Source: Alloalcanivorax xenomutans
GTDB taxonomy: Bacteria > Pseudomonadota > Gammaproteobacteria > Pseudomonadales > Alcanivoracaceae
Direction: 5' to 3'
Length of the DNA: 64,000 bases
Assembly: GCF_900217905.1 (NCBI RefSeq)
Contig: NZ_OBMO01000010.1
Location: 62,001 to 126,000 of the forward strand
Shown here: one piece after another, positions 54,682-64,000 of the stretch
Numbering within the stretch: position 1 is the first letter of the stretch
Layout: every line of letters starts with the position of its first letter
Notes under the pieces: generated by a model
Seen by the model: the letters and a program-made list of their open reading frames with translations, nothing else
What the model was told of the DNA's origin: nothing
Database searches by the model: none
Translations under genes and position numbers: made by a program

Positions 54682-55050
54682 TCAGGTGCCGCGTGATCGC
54701 GCGGCACTTTCCTCCAGCTTTCGCTGCTCCCGCGCCAGCAGATCACGCACCTCGGACAGCTCCGCCATGCGCCGCTCCACCGCTTCCCGTTTTTCCGCCA
54801 TCAACGCCGCCCCCCGGGCACAATCAATACGATCGTCACGTAGCGCGTCCAGCACCTCGCGGATTTCCCTGAGGGAGAACCCCAGCTCTTTCAGTTGCCT
54901 CACCATGGCTACCCGCTCCACCGCCGGTTCCGGGTAATCACGGTAATTGTTACCACGGCGGTCCACTTCCCGCAGCAGCCCCTGTTTCTCGTAATAACGC
55001 AGCGTGTGGCGACTCACTCCGGTTCTTTGTTCCAGTTCCGCGATGCGCAC
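54682..55050 (-). CDS. MerR family transcriptional regulator
   Basis: Regulator of 122 residues: the winged-helix start MRIAELEQRTGVSRHTLRYYEKQGLL, a second wing (NYRDYPEPAVERVAMVRQLKELGFSLREI) and a dimerisation coiled coil (KREAVERRMAELSEVRDLLAREQRKLEES). It has only a single Cys, in DRIDCARG, so the metal-sensing type is doubtful. It is divergent from the epimerase gene and has a classic long-spacer promoter between them. Its 3' end faces the GMC gene. Confidence 0.93.
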   Translation of the reverse strand: MRIAELEQRTGVSRHTLRYYEKQGLLREVDRRGNNYRDYPEPAVERVAMVRQLKELGFSLREIREVLDALRDDRIDCARGAALMAEKREAVERRMAELSEVRDLLAREQRKLEESAARSRGT

Positions 55051-55068
55051 CTTTCTCTCCGATCAATA

Positions 55069-55100
55069 TTGACCTTAGAGCATACTCTACACTTTACAGT
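55069..55100 (+). promoter_or_regulatory. MerR-type promoter with 19-bp spacer for the epimerase gene
   Basis: TTGACC (-35, 55069-55074) and TTACAG (-10, 55094-55099) are separated by 19 bases. The spacer contains the dyad TAGAG-CATA-CTCTA (55076-55089 region). Over-long spacing with a central palindrome is the hallmark of promoters that MerR proteins activate by untwisting DNA. It lies about 30 bp before the epimerase ATG. Confidence 0.85.
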
Positions 55101-55128
55101 GGCGGGCCACTCATCAGGGAGAACCGTC

Positions 55129-56752
<1,624 letters not shown>

Positions 56753-56831
56753 CACCGCCGGCCTGCTCGTTGGTGAAGATGCTTGGTGAAGAGAAGAGCC
56801 CACCGGTACGGATTGAATCAGGAGCCTCCTT

Positions 56832-58523
56832 ATGACACCGCGTGCCTTGCTGCTGTCCCTGCTCGCCGGCTTGGCCTTGCTGTGCGGCACCACCGCCGCC
56901 GTGGCCGGCACCCCCGATAAAGCGGCCATCGCCAGTGCCCACCCTCTCGCCACCGAGGCCGGTTTTGAGGTGCTGGATCAGGGGGGTAACGCTTTTGACG
57001 CCGCCATCGCCGTGGCCGCCGCCTTGGCGGTAGTGGAACCTTACTCCGCCGGCATGGGCGGTGGCGGTTTCTGGTTGCTGCATCGCCAGAAGGATGGCTA
57101 TGAAACCATGGTGGACGCCCGGGAAACCGCGCCCGCCGCTGCCACCGAAACGCTGTTTCAGGATGACCAGGGCAAAGTCGTGCGCGACCGAGCCATCAAT
57201 GGTCCCCTGGCCGCCGGCATCCCCGGCCAGGCCGCGGCCTTCGTCCACCTGAGCGAGCGCTACGGGCGTCTGCCGTTGGCCCGGACCCTGGCCCCGGCGA
57301 TCCGTCTGGCCCGCGATGGCTTCCCAGTGGAAGACCACTATCGGACCCTGGCCGGCTACCGCGTTGACGTCCTCAATCGCTACCCGGAAGCGGCCTCCAT
57401 CTTTCTGCGCGACGGCAAGATTCCCGAGGCCGGCACGACGATCCGTCAGCCGGATCTGGCCAAGGTTCTGCAGGCCATCGCCGACCAGGGCTTCGACGGT
57501 TTCTACCGTGGCCCGCTGGCCAAGAAGATGGTTTCAGGGGTTCGCGAAGCCGGGGGTATCTGGACCCTGGAAGACTTGGAAAACTATCGGGTGAAAGAGC
57601 GCCCCCCCATCATTGGCGAGTACCGGGGAGCCCGTATCGTTTCCGCGCCGCCGCCTTCCTCCGGCGGGCTGGTGATGATGGAGACGCTCAATATCCTCAG
57701 CAATTTCAATGGCGGCGAGATTAGTAAGGACTTACTTCCTCATCTTGCGGTGGAAGCCATGCGGCGCGGATATCAGGATCGCGCCCGCTATATGGGTGAT
57801 CCGGATTTTGTGGATATGCCTGTGGATAAGTTGGTGAGTAAGTCCTACGCCAAAGCGCGCGCCGCTGGCATTGAACTGGACAAAGCCACACCCAGCGCCA
57901 GCCTCGGTGATCCGGTGACGGTGGAGGAGGGCTTCCATACCACCCACCTGTCCGTACTCGATGGCGAAGGTAACCGGGTCGCCGCCACGCTCAGCATCAA
58001 TCTGCCCTTCGGCAGCGCTTTCGTGCCCCCCGGCACCGGAGTCCTGCTCAACAATGAGATGGACGATTTTTCCGCCAAACCGGGCAGCCCCAACGCCTAT
58101 GGCCTGGTCGGCAGCAAGGCCAACGCCATCGCTCCCGGCAAGCGCCCCCTCTCCTCGATGACGCCGACCTTCGTGGAAATGAAGGACGGCGTCGCCATTC
58201 TCGGGACCCCTGGTGGCAGCCGCATTATCTCCATGGTACTGCTCGGCGTGCTGGAAGCGGTGGATGGCAAACCGGTGGAAGACTGGGTCTCACGGGTTCG
58301 TTTTCACCATCAATACCTGCCTGACGAAGTGGAAGTGGAGCCGGACTTCCTGGACACCGCTGAGGCCCGTGGGCTGGCGTTACGCGGCCATACCCTGAAA
58401 TCCACCGGCCGCCGCTACGGCAACATGCAGGCGATTTATTGGAATAAGCGTACCGGCGAGGTCACCGCCGCCAGTGATCCACGAGGCATTGGCGCCGCTC
58501 GGGTGCGAGCGCCGGATTCTTGA
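56832..58523 (+). CDS. ggt: Gamma-glutamyltransferase / glutathione hydrolase
   Basis: Periplasmic enzyme of 563 residues that cleaves or transfers the gamma-glutamyl group of glutathione. A signal peptide covers about residues 1-25 (ending AAVAG). The precursor self-cleaves before the catalytic Thr 370 in EEGFHTTHLSVLDGEGN, giving large and small subunits. GVLLNNEMDDFSAKPGSPN and TPGGSRIISM in the small subunit bind substrate. AGGAG precedes the ATG at 56832. It fits the strong glutathione theme of the window (GshB, GST, GloA, Kef). Confidence 0.95.
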   Translation: MTPRALLLSLLAGLALLCGTTAAVAGTPDKAAIASAHPLATEAGFEVLDQGGNAFDAAIAVAAALAVVEPYSAGMGGGGFWLLHRQKDGYETMVDARETAPAAATETLFQDDQGKVVRDRAINGPLAAGIPGQAAAFVHLSERYGRLPLARTLAPAIRLARDGFPVEDHYRTLAGYRVDVLNRYPEAASIFLRDGKIPEAGTTIRQPDLAKVLQAIADQGFDGFYRGPLAKKMVSGVREAGGIWTLEDLENYRVKERPPIIGEYRGARIVSAPPPSSGGLVMMETLNILSNFNGGEISKDLLPHLAVEAMRRGYQDRARYMGDPDFVDMPVDKLVSKSYAKARAAGIELDKATPSASLGDPVTVEEGFHTTHLSVLDGEGNRVAATLSINLPFGSAFVPPGTGVLLNNEMDDFSAKPGSPNAYGLVGSKANAIAPGKRPLSSMTPTFVEMKDGVAILGTPGGSRIISMVLLGVLEAVDGKPVEDWVSRVRFHHQYLPDEVEVEPDFLDTAEARGLALRGHTLKSTGRRYGNMQAIYWNKRTGEVTAASDPRGIGAARVRAPDS

Positions 58524-58544
58524 GACGGTCCGGCGCGTGACGGC

Positions 58545-58577
58545 ACGGATCAACCGGGTAAGATAGGGTTGATCCGT
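58545..58577. promoter_or_regulatory. Perfect 11-bp inverted repeat between ggt and araC-type gene
   Basis: ACGGATCAACC (58545-58555) and GGTTGATCCGT (58567-58577) enclose 11 bases. With no T tract and only 22 bp before the downstream GTG start, it may be a ggt transcript end or an autoregulatory site for the AraC-type gene. Confidence 0.55.
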
Positions 58578-58599
58578 CTCACAATGGGAGGCCTCGACG

Positions 58600-59358
58600 G
58601 TGGACCTGTTGATGCCGCTCGCACCGCATCCCCGGTTGCGGCGTTACATCAGCCATTACTGGCTTAGCCGGAACAGTAGTGCCGGTGACCACCGCATCCT
58701 GCCCGATGGCTGTGTGGATCTGGTCCTGGCCGCCGGTCACGACCTCACCGTCACCGCCTACGGTTCCACCACCGCCCCGGGAACCGCCCGCGTACAGGCC
58801 GGCCATCACTATCTCGGCATTCGTTTTCATCCGGGACAGCACCGTCATTTTCTGCCTCTGCCGGCGGCGGAACTGCGCGATCGCGCCCTCCCTTTGCCAG
58901 ACAATCGAGGACTGATCGCGACATTAGGTTCCCAAGTTTTTACCCATCCGCACCCATGTCGGATCCTCGATCAGCTGCTACTGGACTGGCTGGGGCATTA
59001 TCCGGCGGAGACCGACGCCCTGGATCGTTGGCTGCTCCACGCGCCCTGGAAGAGCGGTATCGCCCCTGTTTGTCATGCCTTCGGAGTGAGCAAGCGCCAA
59101 CTACAAAGGCAATTTCAGCAGCGCCTGGGTATCAGTCCCGGGACCTTTCTGACCATCCGCCGCTGCCAATGGCTGATCCGAACCCTGACCCAAGAAGGCG
59201 TGCCGCCCCTGGCGGCGCTGGCCCAGGACGCCGGCTTCAGTGACCAGAGCCATATGACCCGTACCCTGAAACGGGTGATGGGCGTGACCCCCGCCGCCGC
59301 CATCTTGCCCGATCACGATGTCGCTTTTATTCAAGACGCGATGCGCGCCGCCCCCTAA
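58600..59358 (+). CDS. AraC family transcriptional regulator
   Basis: Regulator of 252 residues with an N-terminal sensing region (PHPRLRRYISHYWLSRN, HRILPDGCVDLVLA, YLGIRFHPGQHRHFL) and a C-terminal double helix-turn-helix (VCHAFGVSKRQLQRQFQQRLGISPGTFLTIRRCQWLIRTL ... LAQDAGFSDQSHMTRTLKRVMGVTP). The GTG at 58600 is chosen because GGGAGG lies 8 bases upstream; an ATG 12 bp later is too far from it. It is followed 52 bp later by a VOC-family gene, its probable target. Confidence 0.9.
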   Translation: MDLLMPLAPHPRLRRYISHYWLSRNSSAGDHRILPDGCVDLVLAAGHDLTVTAYGSTTAPGTARVQAGHHYLGIRFHPGQHRHFLPLPAAELRDRALPLPDNRGLIATLGSQVFTHPHPCRILDQLLLDWLGHYPAETDALDRWLLHAPWKSGIAPVCHAFGVSKRQLQRQFQQRLGISPGTFLTIRRCQWLIRTLTQEGVPPLAALAQDAGFSDQSHMTRTLKRVMGVTPAAAILPDHDVAFIQDAMRAAP

Positions 59359-59410
59359 TCTGACACCTCCCGGAGCCTGTTCAGGGGCTCCTATCTGACG
59401 GAGATCGACG

Positions 59411-59770
59411 ATGAAACTATGGTCAGGTCTGGTGGTGAAGGATCCCACGGCGGCACGGGACTTTTACGTGAGCCACTTCGGCAGCGAGGTTCTGTTCGAC
59501 AGCGACTGGTTCGTTTTGTTGACCCTGGGGGGCGGCGAGCTAGGCTTCCTGAAGCCCGATCAGGCGGCACAAGCCCCCATGTTCCGGCAAACGGTAACCA
59601 GCGGCGCCTGGGTCGCCGTGGATGTGGACGATGTGGATGCGCAGTACCAACGATTCCGCGACGCCGGGGTCGACATCGAGGTGCCACTGCGGGACGAACC
59701 CTGGGGCGACCGTCACTTCGTCGTCCGTGATCCCAACGGTATCCCGGTGGATGTCGTGCGCCATGGATGA
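59411..59770 (+). CDS. VOC family (glyoxalase/bleomycin-resistance-like) protein
   Basis: Protein of 119 residues forming one vicinal-oxygen-chelate module pair: MKLWSGLVVKDPTAARDFYVSHFG, LGFLKPDQAAQ, VAVDVDDVDAQYQRFRDAG and FVVRDPNGIPVDVV. The metal-binding His/Glu set of classical glyoxalases is incomplete, so it may be a binding or drug-sequestering member. The preceding AraC gene is a common partner of VOC genes. A GGAGCC/GGCTCC hairpin (59372-59391) separates the two. The stop overlaps a possible upstream start of the next gene. Confidence 0.88.
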   Translation: MKLWSGLVVKDPTAARDFYVSHFGSEVLFDSDWFVLLTLGGGELGFLKPDQAAQAPMFRQTVTSGAWVAVDVDDVDAQYQRFRDAGVDIEVPLRDEPWGDRHFVVRDPNGIPVDVVRHG

Positions 59771-59829
59771 TGGCGCCACCGCCACGGCGGGGAGTATCCT
59801 TGAGCGGAAATCGATGGCACGGTTGGTTC

Positions 59830-60636
59830 ATGAAGTCTTTTTTTCCTACCCTGGCGATAGGTTTGTGTTTGCTGCTGATCGCTTGCGATGAGGGCCCCTC
59901 CCGGCCCGCGCCGCCGCCGCCTTTCTCCCACCCTCCGGGACCACCGGCGGTGGCCGGTGTACCCGTGGAAACACATCAGAGCACGGTGCGGCTGTTTCTG
60001 GACCATCTGGCCCGGAGGGAATCCGAAGCCGGCTGGGATCTACTCAGCCGGGAAAGCCGGGCGCTTTACCCCGACATCATGGCCTTCGCCCGTCAGACTT
60101 CGGAACTGGCGGAACTGGCCGCGGACCTGCTCGCCGACCCCGCCCTGACCTGGACCACCCGGGCCGTGGCGCCGGGAGCCCAGGTCGGGGTGACCACGGT
60201 GTCCGGCGAGACCCGGCGTGAGGGGATGACGGATAATGTGGCGTTCAGTTGGATCACCCGTTTCCAGCAAGGACGTCTGGCCATCGAGCTGCCGCCCCAG
60301 GCGGATGACACCCTCTACCGTTGGGAAAATCCCAGCGGCACCGGACCCGGCGGTCTTTACCAAAGCGACACCCCCCTAACCATAGCCTTTCCGGCAAACG
60401 AGGAGGGAGACGATAATGGCGTGGAAAGGGTGCACATCAGCCTGGACCAGCGTCTAAGCGTGGCGCCGATGACCGCGATGGAAAAAGAAGACGACACCAT
60501 CCGCTACACTTTCGCTCCGGAATCCCTGGCGCCTGGCCCTCATGTGGCCACCGTGACCTGGTGCGATAGCGAACTGAAAATCTGGTACCAGAGCACCGCG
60601 GTCTTCGTCGTCACCGCCGCCCCGTCTCCAAGCTGA
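59830..60636 (+). CDS. Lipoprotein of unknown function
   Basis: Protein of 268 residues with a lipoprotein signal (MKSFFPTLAIGLCLLLIAC, Cys 19), a Pro-rich linker (RPAPPPPFSHPPGPPAVAG) and a mixed globular part. One segment, VRLFLDHLARRESEAGWDLLSRESRALYP, resembles short helical modules of secreted NTF2-like proteins. No family is recognised. The ATG at 59830 is chosen for the signal peptide; the frame is open from 59767, overlapping the VOC gene. It is convergent with the antiporter gene, with a 20-bp gap. Confidence 0.7.
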   Translation: MKSFFPTLAIGLCLLLIACDEGPSRPAPPPPFSHPPGPPAVAGVPVETHQSTVRLFLDHLARRESEAGWDLLSRESRALYPDIMAFARQTSELAELAADLLADPALTWTTRAVAPGAQVGVTTVSGETRREGMTDNVAFSWITRFQQGRLAIELPPQADDTLYRWENPSGTGPGGLYQSDTPLTIAFPANEEGDDNGVERVHISLDQRLSVAPMTAMEKEDDTIRYTFAPESLAPGPHVATVTWCDSELKIWYQSTAVFVVTAAPSPS

Positions 60637-60656
60637 CACGCTGCTGGAAATCGTGT

Positions 60657-62420
60657 CTATTCCTGCTCCCGATCCGCGCTGAGCAAGGACTGCAGCTCCT
60701 CACGTCCACGAGCGGACAGCTCGATCAGTTTCTCCAACTCATCGCGGTGGGCCACCTGTTCGCGCAGCAGCCGCTCGTCCACTTCGCGGAAGGTGCGCAC
60801 CAGATCGATGGCGGTGGTCTCCGGCAGACCCAGCTGCGTCAGTACCGCCTGGCTGGCGCGCAGACTGGATTCCAGCGTTTCCCGCACCACATGCTGCACC
60901 CCCAGCGCCAGCAGGGAATAGGCATGATGGCGGTCCCGCGCCCGGGCAATCAGCGTTACCTTGGGAAAATGCTCGAGAATCAAATGAGCGGCGCGCAGTG
61001 AGTCCTCCACGCCATCCACCGCCAGCACCACCACCCGGGCGTGCCCGATACCGGCATGATGGAGCAGATCCAGCCGGGTAACGTCGCCGAAATACACTTG
61101 GTTGCCGTAGCGCCGCACAGTATCGATGTGCTCCGGATTGGTATCCAGCGCGGTGAACGGAATGTTCCGGCTCAGCAGAATACGGCCAATGATCTGGCCA
61201 AAGCGGCCAAATCCGGCCACCACCACCTGTGGCTCCTGATTGTCGGGCATCGGCTCCTCGGGCAGCGCGGCACTGGGCCGCTGTTCCGGCCAGAGCCGGG
61301 TAACCAGTTTCAAAAGCAAGGGGGTGGCGGCCATGGACAGCGCCACCACCAGGTTCAAACGGCCGATGTCGTCGCTGCCCAATAACCCCAGAGCACCGGC
61401 CTGAGTGAACAGCACGAAGGCGAATTCACCGCCTTGACTGAGTAGCAACCCGAACAGCAGCGCGCCACGCCAGCTGTTGCCGGAGACTTTGGCTATCACC
61501 ATCAACACCAGGGTTTTCAGCGCCAGCAGCGCCACACCCCAGGCCAGGATGTCCAAGGGTGCCCGCACCAGCAGGCGCAGGTCCATGGTCATGCCGATGG
61601 CCATGAAGAACAGCCCCAGCAGCAGTCCCTTGAACGGCTGAATATCGGTATCGAGCTGCTCCCGATAGGGCGAGTTGGCCAGCAACATACCGGCCACGAA
61701 AGCCCCCAGCCCCATGGACAGGTGCAGCATTTCCATCAAGGCGGCGGCGCTCAGAACCAGCAGCAAAGCCGTGGCGGTCATCAATTCCCGGTTATGCAGC
61801 TTGGCCAGCCAGCCAAGCCAGGGATTCAGCAGATAACGCCCGGCCAGGACCATGCCGGCCAACGCCAGGAACCCGATCAGCAGGTTGGGTTTATCCGCGC
61901 CCTCGGCACCGCCGGCCAGGGCCGGCAGCAGCAGCAGCAGCGGGATCACCGCCAGATCCTGAAATAACAGAATGGAAAAAGCACCCCGCCCCTGGGGAGT
62001 GCCCAATTGCCGGGTCTCCACCAGCATTTGCACGGCAAAGGCGGTGGAGGACAACGCCAGGGTGGCGCCAATGGCGATAGCCGCGTTGGTGGGTTCACCC
62101 CACCACAGGAAAAAGCCGGTCAGCAGGGCGGCGCTGAACACCACCTGGCTCACCCCCATGCCCATCAGCTGGCGGCGCCGCGCCCAAAGCTGTTGTGGTG
62201 CCAGTTCGAGGCCTACCACGAACAGCATCAACACCACGCCCAGTTCGGCGAAATGCAGTACCTGATCCGCGCCCTGGATAGCGGCCAGGCCCATCGGCCC
62301 CACGATCACGCCGGCCACCAGATAACCGAGGATACTGCCCAGTCCCAGGCGCTGAAACAACGGCAACAGCAGCACCGCTGCGCCCAACAGCACTAACGCT
62401 TGTACGAAAAAACCTTCCAT
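60657..62420 (-). CDS. CPA2 cation:proton antiporter with RCK domain (KefB/KefC-like)
   Basis: Inner-membrane protein of 587 residues with about 12 helices (GLGSILGYLVAGVIVGPMGL, VLMLFVVGLEL, LLFQDLAVIPLLLL). A cytoplasmic RCK domain from about residue 395 has the nucleotide motif VVVAGFGRFGQIIGRILL. It resembles glutathione-gated K+/H+ exchangers KefB/KefC; no KefF or KefG ancillary gene is adjacent, so the gating partner is open. The C-terminal acidic tail (LLSADREQE) is short. GGAG precedes the ATG at 62420. Confidence 0.9.
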   Translation of the reverse strand: MEGFFVQALVLLGAAVLLLPLFQRLGLGSILGYLVAGVIVGPMGLAAIQGADQVLHFAELGVVLMLFVVGLELAPQQLWARRRQLMGMGVSQVVFSAALLTGFFLWWGEPTNAAIAIGATLALSSTAFAVQMLVETRQLGTPQGRGAFSILLFQDLAVIPLLLLLPALAGGAEGADKPNLLIGFLALAGMVLAGRYLLNPWLGWLAKLHNRELMTATALLLVLSAAALMEMLHLSMGLGAFVAGMLLANSPYREQLDTDIQPFKGLLLGLFFMAIGMTMDLRLLVRAPLDILAWGVALLALKTLVLMVIAKVSGNSWRGALLFGLLLSQGGEFAFVLFTQAGALGLLGSDDIGRLNLVVALSMAATPLLLKLVTRLWPEQRPSAALPEEPMPDNQEPQVVVAGFGRFGQIIGRILLSRNIPFTALDTNPEHIDTVRRYGNQVYFGDVTRLDLLHHAGIGHARVVVLAVDGVEDSLRAAHLILEHFPKVTLIARARDRHHAYSLLALGVQHVVRETLESSLRASQAVLTQLGLPETTAIDLVRTFREVDERLLREQVAHRDELEKLIELSARGREELQSLLSADREQE

Positions 62421-62453
62421 CGGCGGCTCCTCGGAATTGGCTATCGCGGCTCG

Positions 62454-63752
62454 TCAGTCCCAGCGGATCGGCGCTTCCGAGGAGCCGGGGGAGGGCGGCT
62501 GCCCGGCTGGCCCTTGCTCCCCCGATGCCACGACCCCCAACACCCGCACCCGGTCACCGGCCTGCACCGCGGCGGCGGCCCGGGTCACTCGCGCCAGCGC
62601 GTACCCTTCACGGGTCTCGATTACCCGCGCCCGGGTCAGCTCCGCCCCGGCCAGTTGAATCGGCAAACCGGTGTCCGGGTCCTTGATCTGCTCCCCTGGC
62701 CGGTACACCGACACCATCGCATCGGTTTCCAGCCGTCCCGCGCCCTGGCTCAGGTAGAGCATATCGCCGCTGACTTTCAGGACCCGCACCGGATACAGCA
62801 CGTCCGTGGCGGCGCCACTCAAGGCACGGGCGATGCTGGGGTAAAGCCGGTCGGCCAGACGCTCGGGATGGCGGCGATCCTCGATGTTCTGTAGACGCGC
62901 CCAGGCCCGCACCGTGGCCTCGTCCTGCCGCCAGTCGAACAAGTCACTCCACAGCACTTCACCGGTGGCGGTATCCAGCATCCGGTAACGGATCCGCACA
63001 CGGGGCTCGAACCCCTGGAAGTCGGCACCGTAAAAGCGACGTTGACGGTCGCCGATGCTGAAATCCTCAATGCGCCCCACCAGCAACACATCGGCGCCCT
63101 GCACCCGGCCCAGACGGGCCCATTCCGCCGGCTCCACGCTGCCACCGGACACCGTTACTCTTTCCTGTTCCAACACCGCCTGATGGGCCCGATCAAGCAC
63201 CCGGAACCGGCCCGCCTGCGTGAACGCATCGACCAGATCGTCCCGCAGCCGGCCTTGCACCTCGGCGGCGCCGATGGTCACTTCACCCAATTGATATTCA
63301 TTGGCACGGGTTTCGAAAGGCATCACCGCGATGGCGGGAAGGTGTCCACGCCCCGGACGCAAGGACTGATAACGCAGCACCCGGGCTTCCACGCTCGCTT
63401 TCCACAAAGCGTCGTCGACCCGATCTACCGACAGCACTTGATAGCTCCGCAAGCTGCCCAGGGTAGGCAACTGTGGATCCGCTACCGAGGTCTGGCTGCC
63501 GATCCAGGTGCTGACGTCGCCCTGACGCTGAATCAACCACTGGCCGACCTTGCGCCGAAACGACGGGTCCACCGCCAGCGCCACGCCACCGGCCTGACGC
63601 ACCGCGCCGACCAGCGCTTCGGAGACCGCATGTTGCGGTGTTTCACCATAGCCCTCGGCGGTCACCTTGACGGTTTCGGTGGCACTCCAGACCAGGCTGC
63701 TCAATAACAGACCGAGCGTCACCAGGAGGATTCTATAAGACCGGATCACCAT
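62454..63752 (-). CDS. CsgG/FlgT-like secreted protein
   Basis: Protein of 432 residues with a signal peptide (ending LVWSA, about residue 24). The N-terminal part (VKVTAEGYGETPQHAVSEALVGAVRQAGGVAL...) resembles the FlgT N-domain, and a central CsgG-like region (AIAVMPFETRANEYQLGEVTIGAAEVQGRLRDDLVDAFTQAGRFRVLDRA) follows. The C-terminal part has a beta-rich LSQGAGRLETDAMVSVYRPGEQI pattern and a Pro-rich end. It is therefore an envelope assembly-type protein; a flagellar role is possible but not shown, and no other flagellar gene is present. GGAGG lies 6 bases before the ATG at 63752. It follows the LpoB-like gene by 30 bp. Confidence 0.75.
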   Translation of the reverse strand: MVIRSYRILLVTLGLLLSSLVWSATETVKVTAEGYGETPQHAVSEALVGAVRQAGGVALAVDPSFRRKVGQWLIQRQGDVSTWIGSQTSVADPQLPTLGSLRSYQVLSVDRVDDALWKASVEARVLRYQSLRPGRGHLPAIAVMPFETRANEYQLGEVTIGAAEVQGRLRDDLVDAFTQAGRFRVLDRAHQAVLEQERVTVSGGSVEPAEWARLGRVQGADVLLVGRIEDFSIGDRQRRFYGADFQGFEPRVRIRYRMLDTATGEVLWSDLFDWRQDEATVRAWARLQNIEDRRHPERLADRLYPSIARALSGAATDVLYPVRVLKVSGDMLYLSQGAGRLETDAMVSVYRPGEQIKDPDTGLPIQLAGAELTRARVIETREGYALARVTRAAAAVQAGDRVRVLGVVASGEQGPAGQPPSPGSSEAPIRWD

Positions 63753-63782
63753 AACTGCCTCCGTGCCCATTGGGGCAGCCGG

Positions 63783-64000
63783 TTATAAACCAAACAGGCT
63801 GCGGCTGCGGGTCTTGCGGATTTCCTTCTCGCCGGACCATTCGATGATGCCGCTCTGGATATTCAGCAGTTTGAGCGTGAATTTGTAATACACGTCCTTG
63901 GTGCTGTTATCCCGTTTAACGATGGAGGACAGATTACCGTAGAGCATGAACTCGGCGCCGATCTGCCGCCCCATCTGGGCGGCGGTGGACTGATCCACCA
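63783..64000 (-). CDS. lpoB: LpoB-like penicillin-binding protein activator (5' end outside window)
   Basis: The C-terminal about 72 residues of a minus-strand gene: VDQSTAAQMGRQIGAEFMLYGNLSSIVKRDNSTKDVYYKFTLKLLNIQSGIIEWSGEKEIRKTRSRSLFGL. The YGNLSSI, VYYKFTLKL and IIEWSGEKEIRKTR patterns match LpoB, an outer-membrane lipoprotein that activates PBP1b in peptidoglycan synthesis. The gene continues beyond base 64000, so its signal and start are not visible. It is directly upstream of the CsgG-like gene and probably co-transcribed. Confidence 0.85.
   Translation of the reverse strand, partial: VDQSTAAQMGRQIGAEFMLYGNLSSIVKRDNSTKDVYYKFTLKLLNIQSGIIEWSGEKEIRKTRSRSLFGL

Noticed and set aside
54682-55050. 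Heavy-metal resistance (CueR/CadR-type) regulator
   Set aside because: Only one Cys is visible, the metal-binding loop cysteines are missing and no metal transporter is adjacent.
62454-63752. Flagellar gene cluster
   Set aside because: Only a weak FlgT-like resemblance in one protein; no other flagellar genes appear in the window, and the neighbour is LpoB-like.

Overview
The window is one continuous chromosomal stretch from a high-GC, free-living gammaproteobacterium. Its gene order is pseudomonad-like: pilT-pilU; pyrR-pyrB-pyrC'; ruvX-yqgE-tonB-gshB divergent from pilGHIJK-chpABC. The fatty-alcohol/aldehyde oxidation genes, many lipoproteins and Oceanospirillales/Pseudomonadales-type proteins make an Alcanivorax-like organism the best guess. 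That assignment is inference from gene content, not proof. No rRNA, tRNA, CRISPR array, phage module or intact insertion sequence was recognised.

Layout. 1-2.1 kb: type IV pilus retraction ATPases PilT (5' end missing) and PilU, then a terminator and a 75-bp tandem repeat. 2.1-6.6 kb: redox and detoxification genes (pirin, glutathionyl-hydroquinone reductase, azoreductase with a divergent LysR regulator) and a DUF4136 lipoprotein; a roughly 300-bp inverted-repeat-bounded element sits in front of pirin. 6.5-10.1 kb: a QseBC-like two-component system divergent from a membrane-anchored TlpA-like thioredoxin and a DsbG-like protein. 10.1-13.1 kb: the pyrimidine operon pyrR-pyrB-pyrC', where PyrC' is a non-catalytic dihydroorotase homologue. 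13.2-16.8 kb: a DUF2780 protein, ruvX, yqgE, tonB and gshB. 17.0-29.5 kb: the complete Pil-Chp chemosensory system (pilG, H, I, J, K, chpA, B, C), which senses surfaces and controls twitching, ending in a coupled metallo-beta-lactamase-fold hydrolase.

30-43 kb: mostly housekeeping and stress genes (LpxL-type acyltransferase, SlyD, HerA-like ATPase, glyoxalase I, LysR/MFS pair, rsmE, NfeD/SPFH pair, YheT hydrolase). Among them are a BigR-type persulfide-sensor regulator with two YeeE/YedE sulfur-transport proteins, and an amidase lipoprotein. 43-50 kb: a minus-strand catabolic block under an IclR regulator: TAXI-TRAP binding protein, fused TRAP permease, a two-subunit 3-oxoacid-type CoA-transferase and an uncharacterised permease. 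It looks like uptake and CoA activation of an organic acid. 50-54.7 kb: a TetR-controlled unit of aldehyde dehydrogenase, a Tat-signal lipoprotein and a GMC oxidoreductase resembling fatty-alcohol oxidases.

54.7-64 kb: a MerR regulator with a textbook MerR-type promoter driving a short-chain epimerase, coaD, gamma-glutamyltransferase, an AraC/VOC pair, a lipoprotein, a Kef-type antiporter, a CsgG-like protein and the C-terminal part of an LpoB-like protein running off the window. Regulatory palindromes sit in front of several regulators (TetR, IclR, MerR, LysR, ArsR/BigR, AraC), so most accessory blocks are local regulator-plus-target modules. The least-explained items are the 300-bp element, the dispersed hairpin repeat, the DsbD-less thiol-redox operon, the Tat-lipoprotein/GMC pair and the IclR-TRAP-CoA-transferase-permease block.
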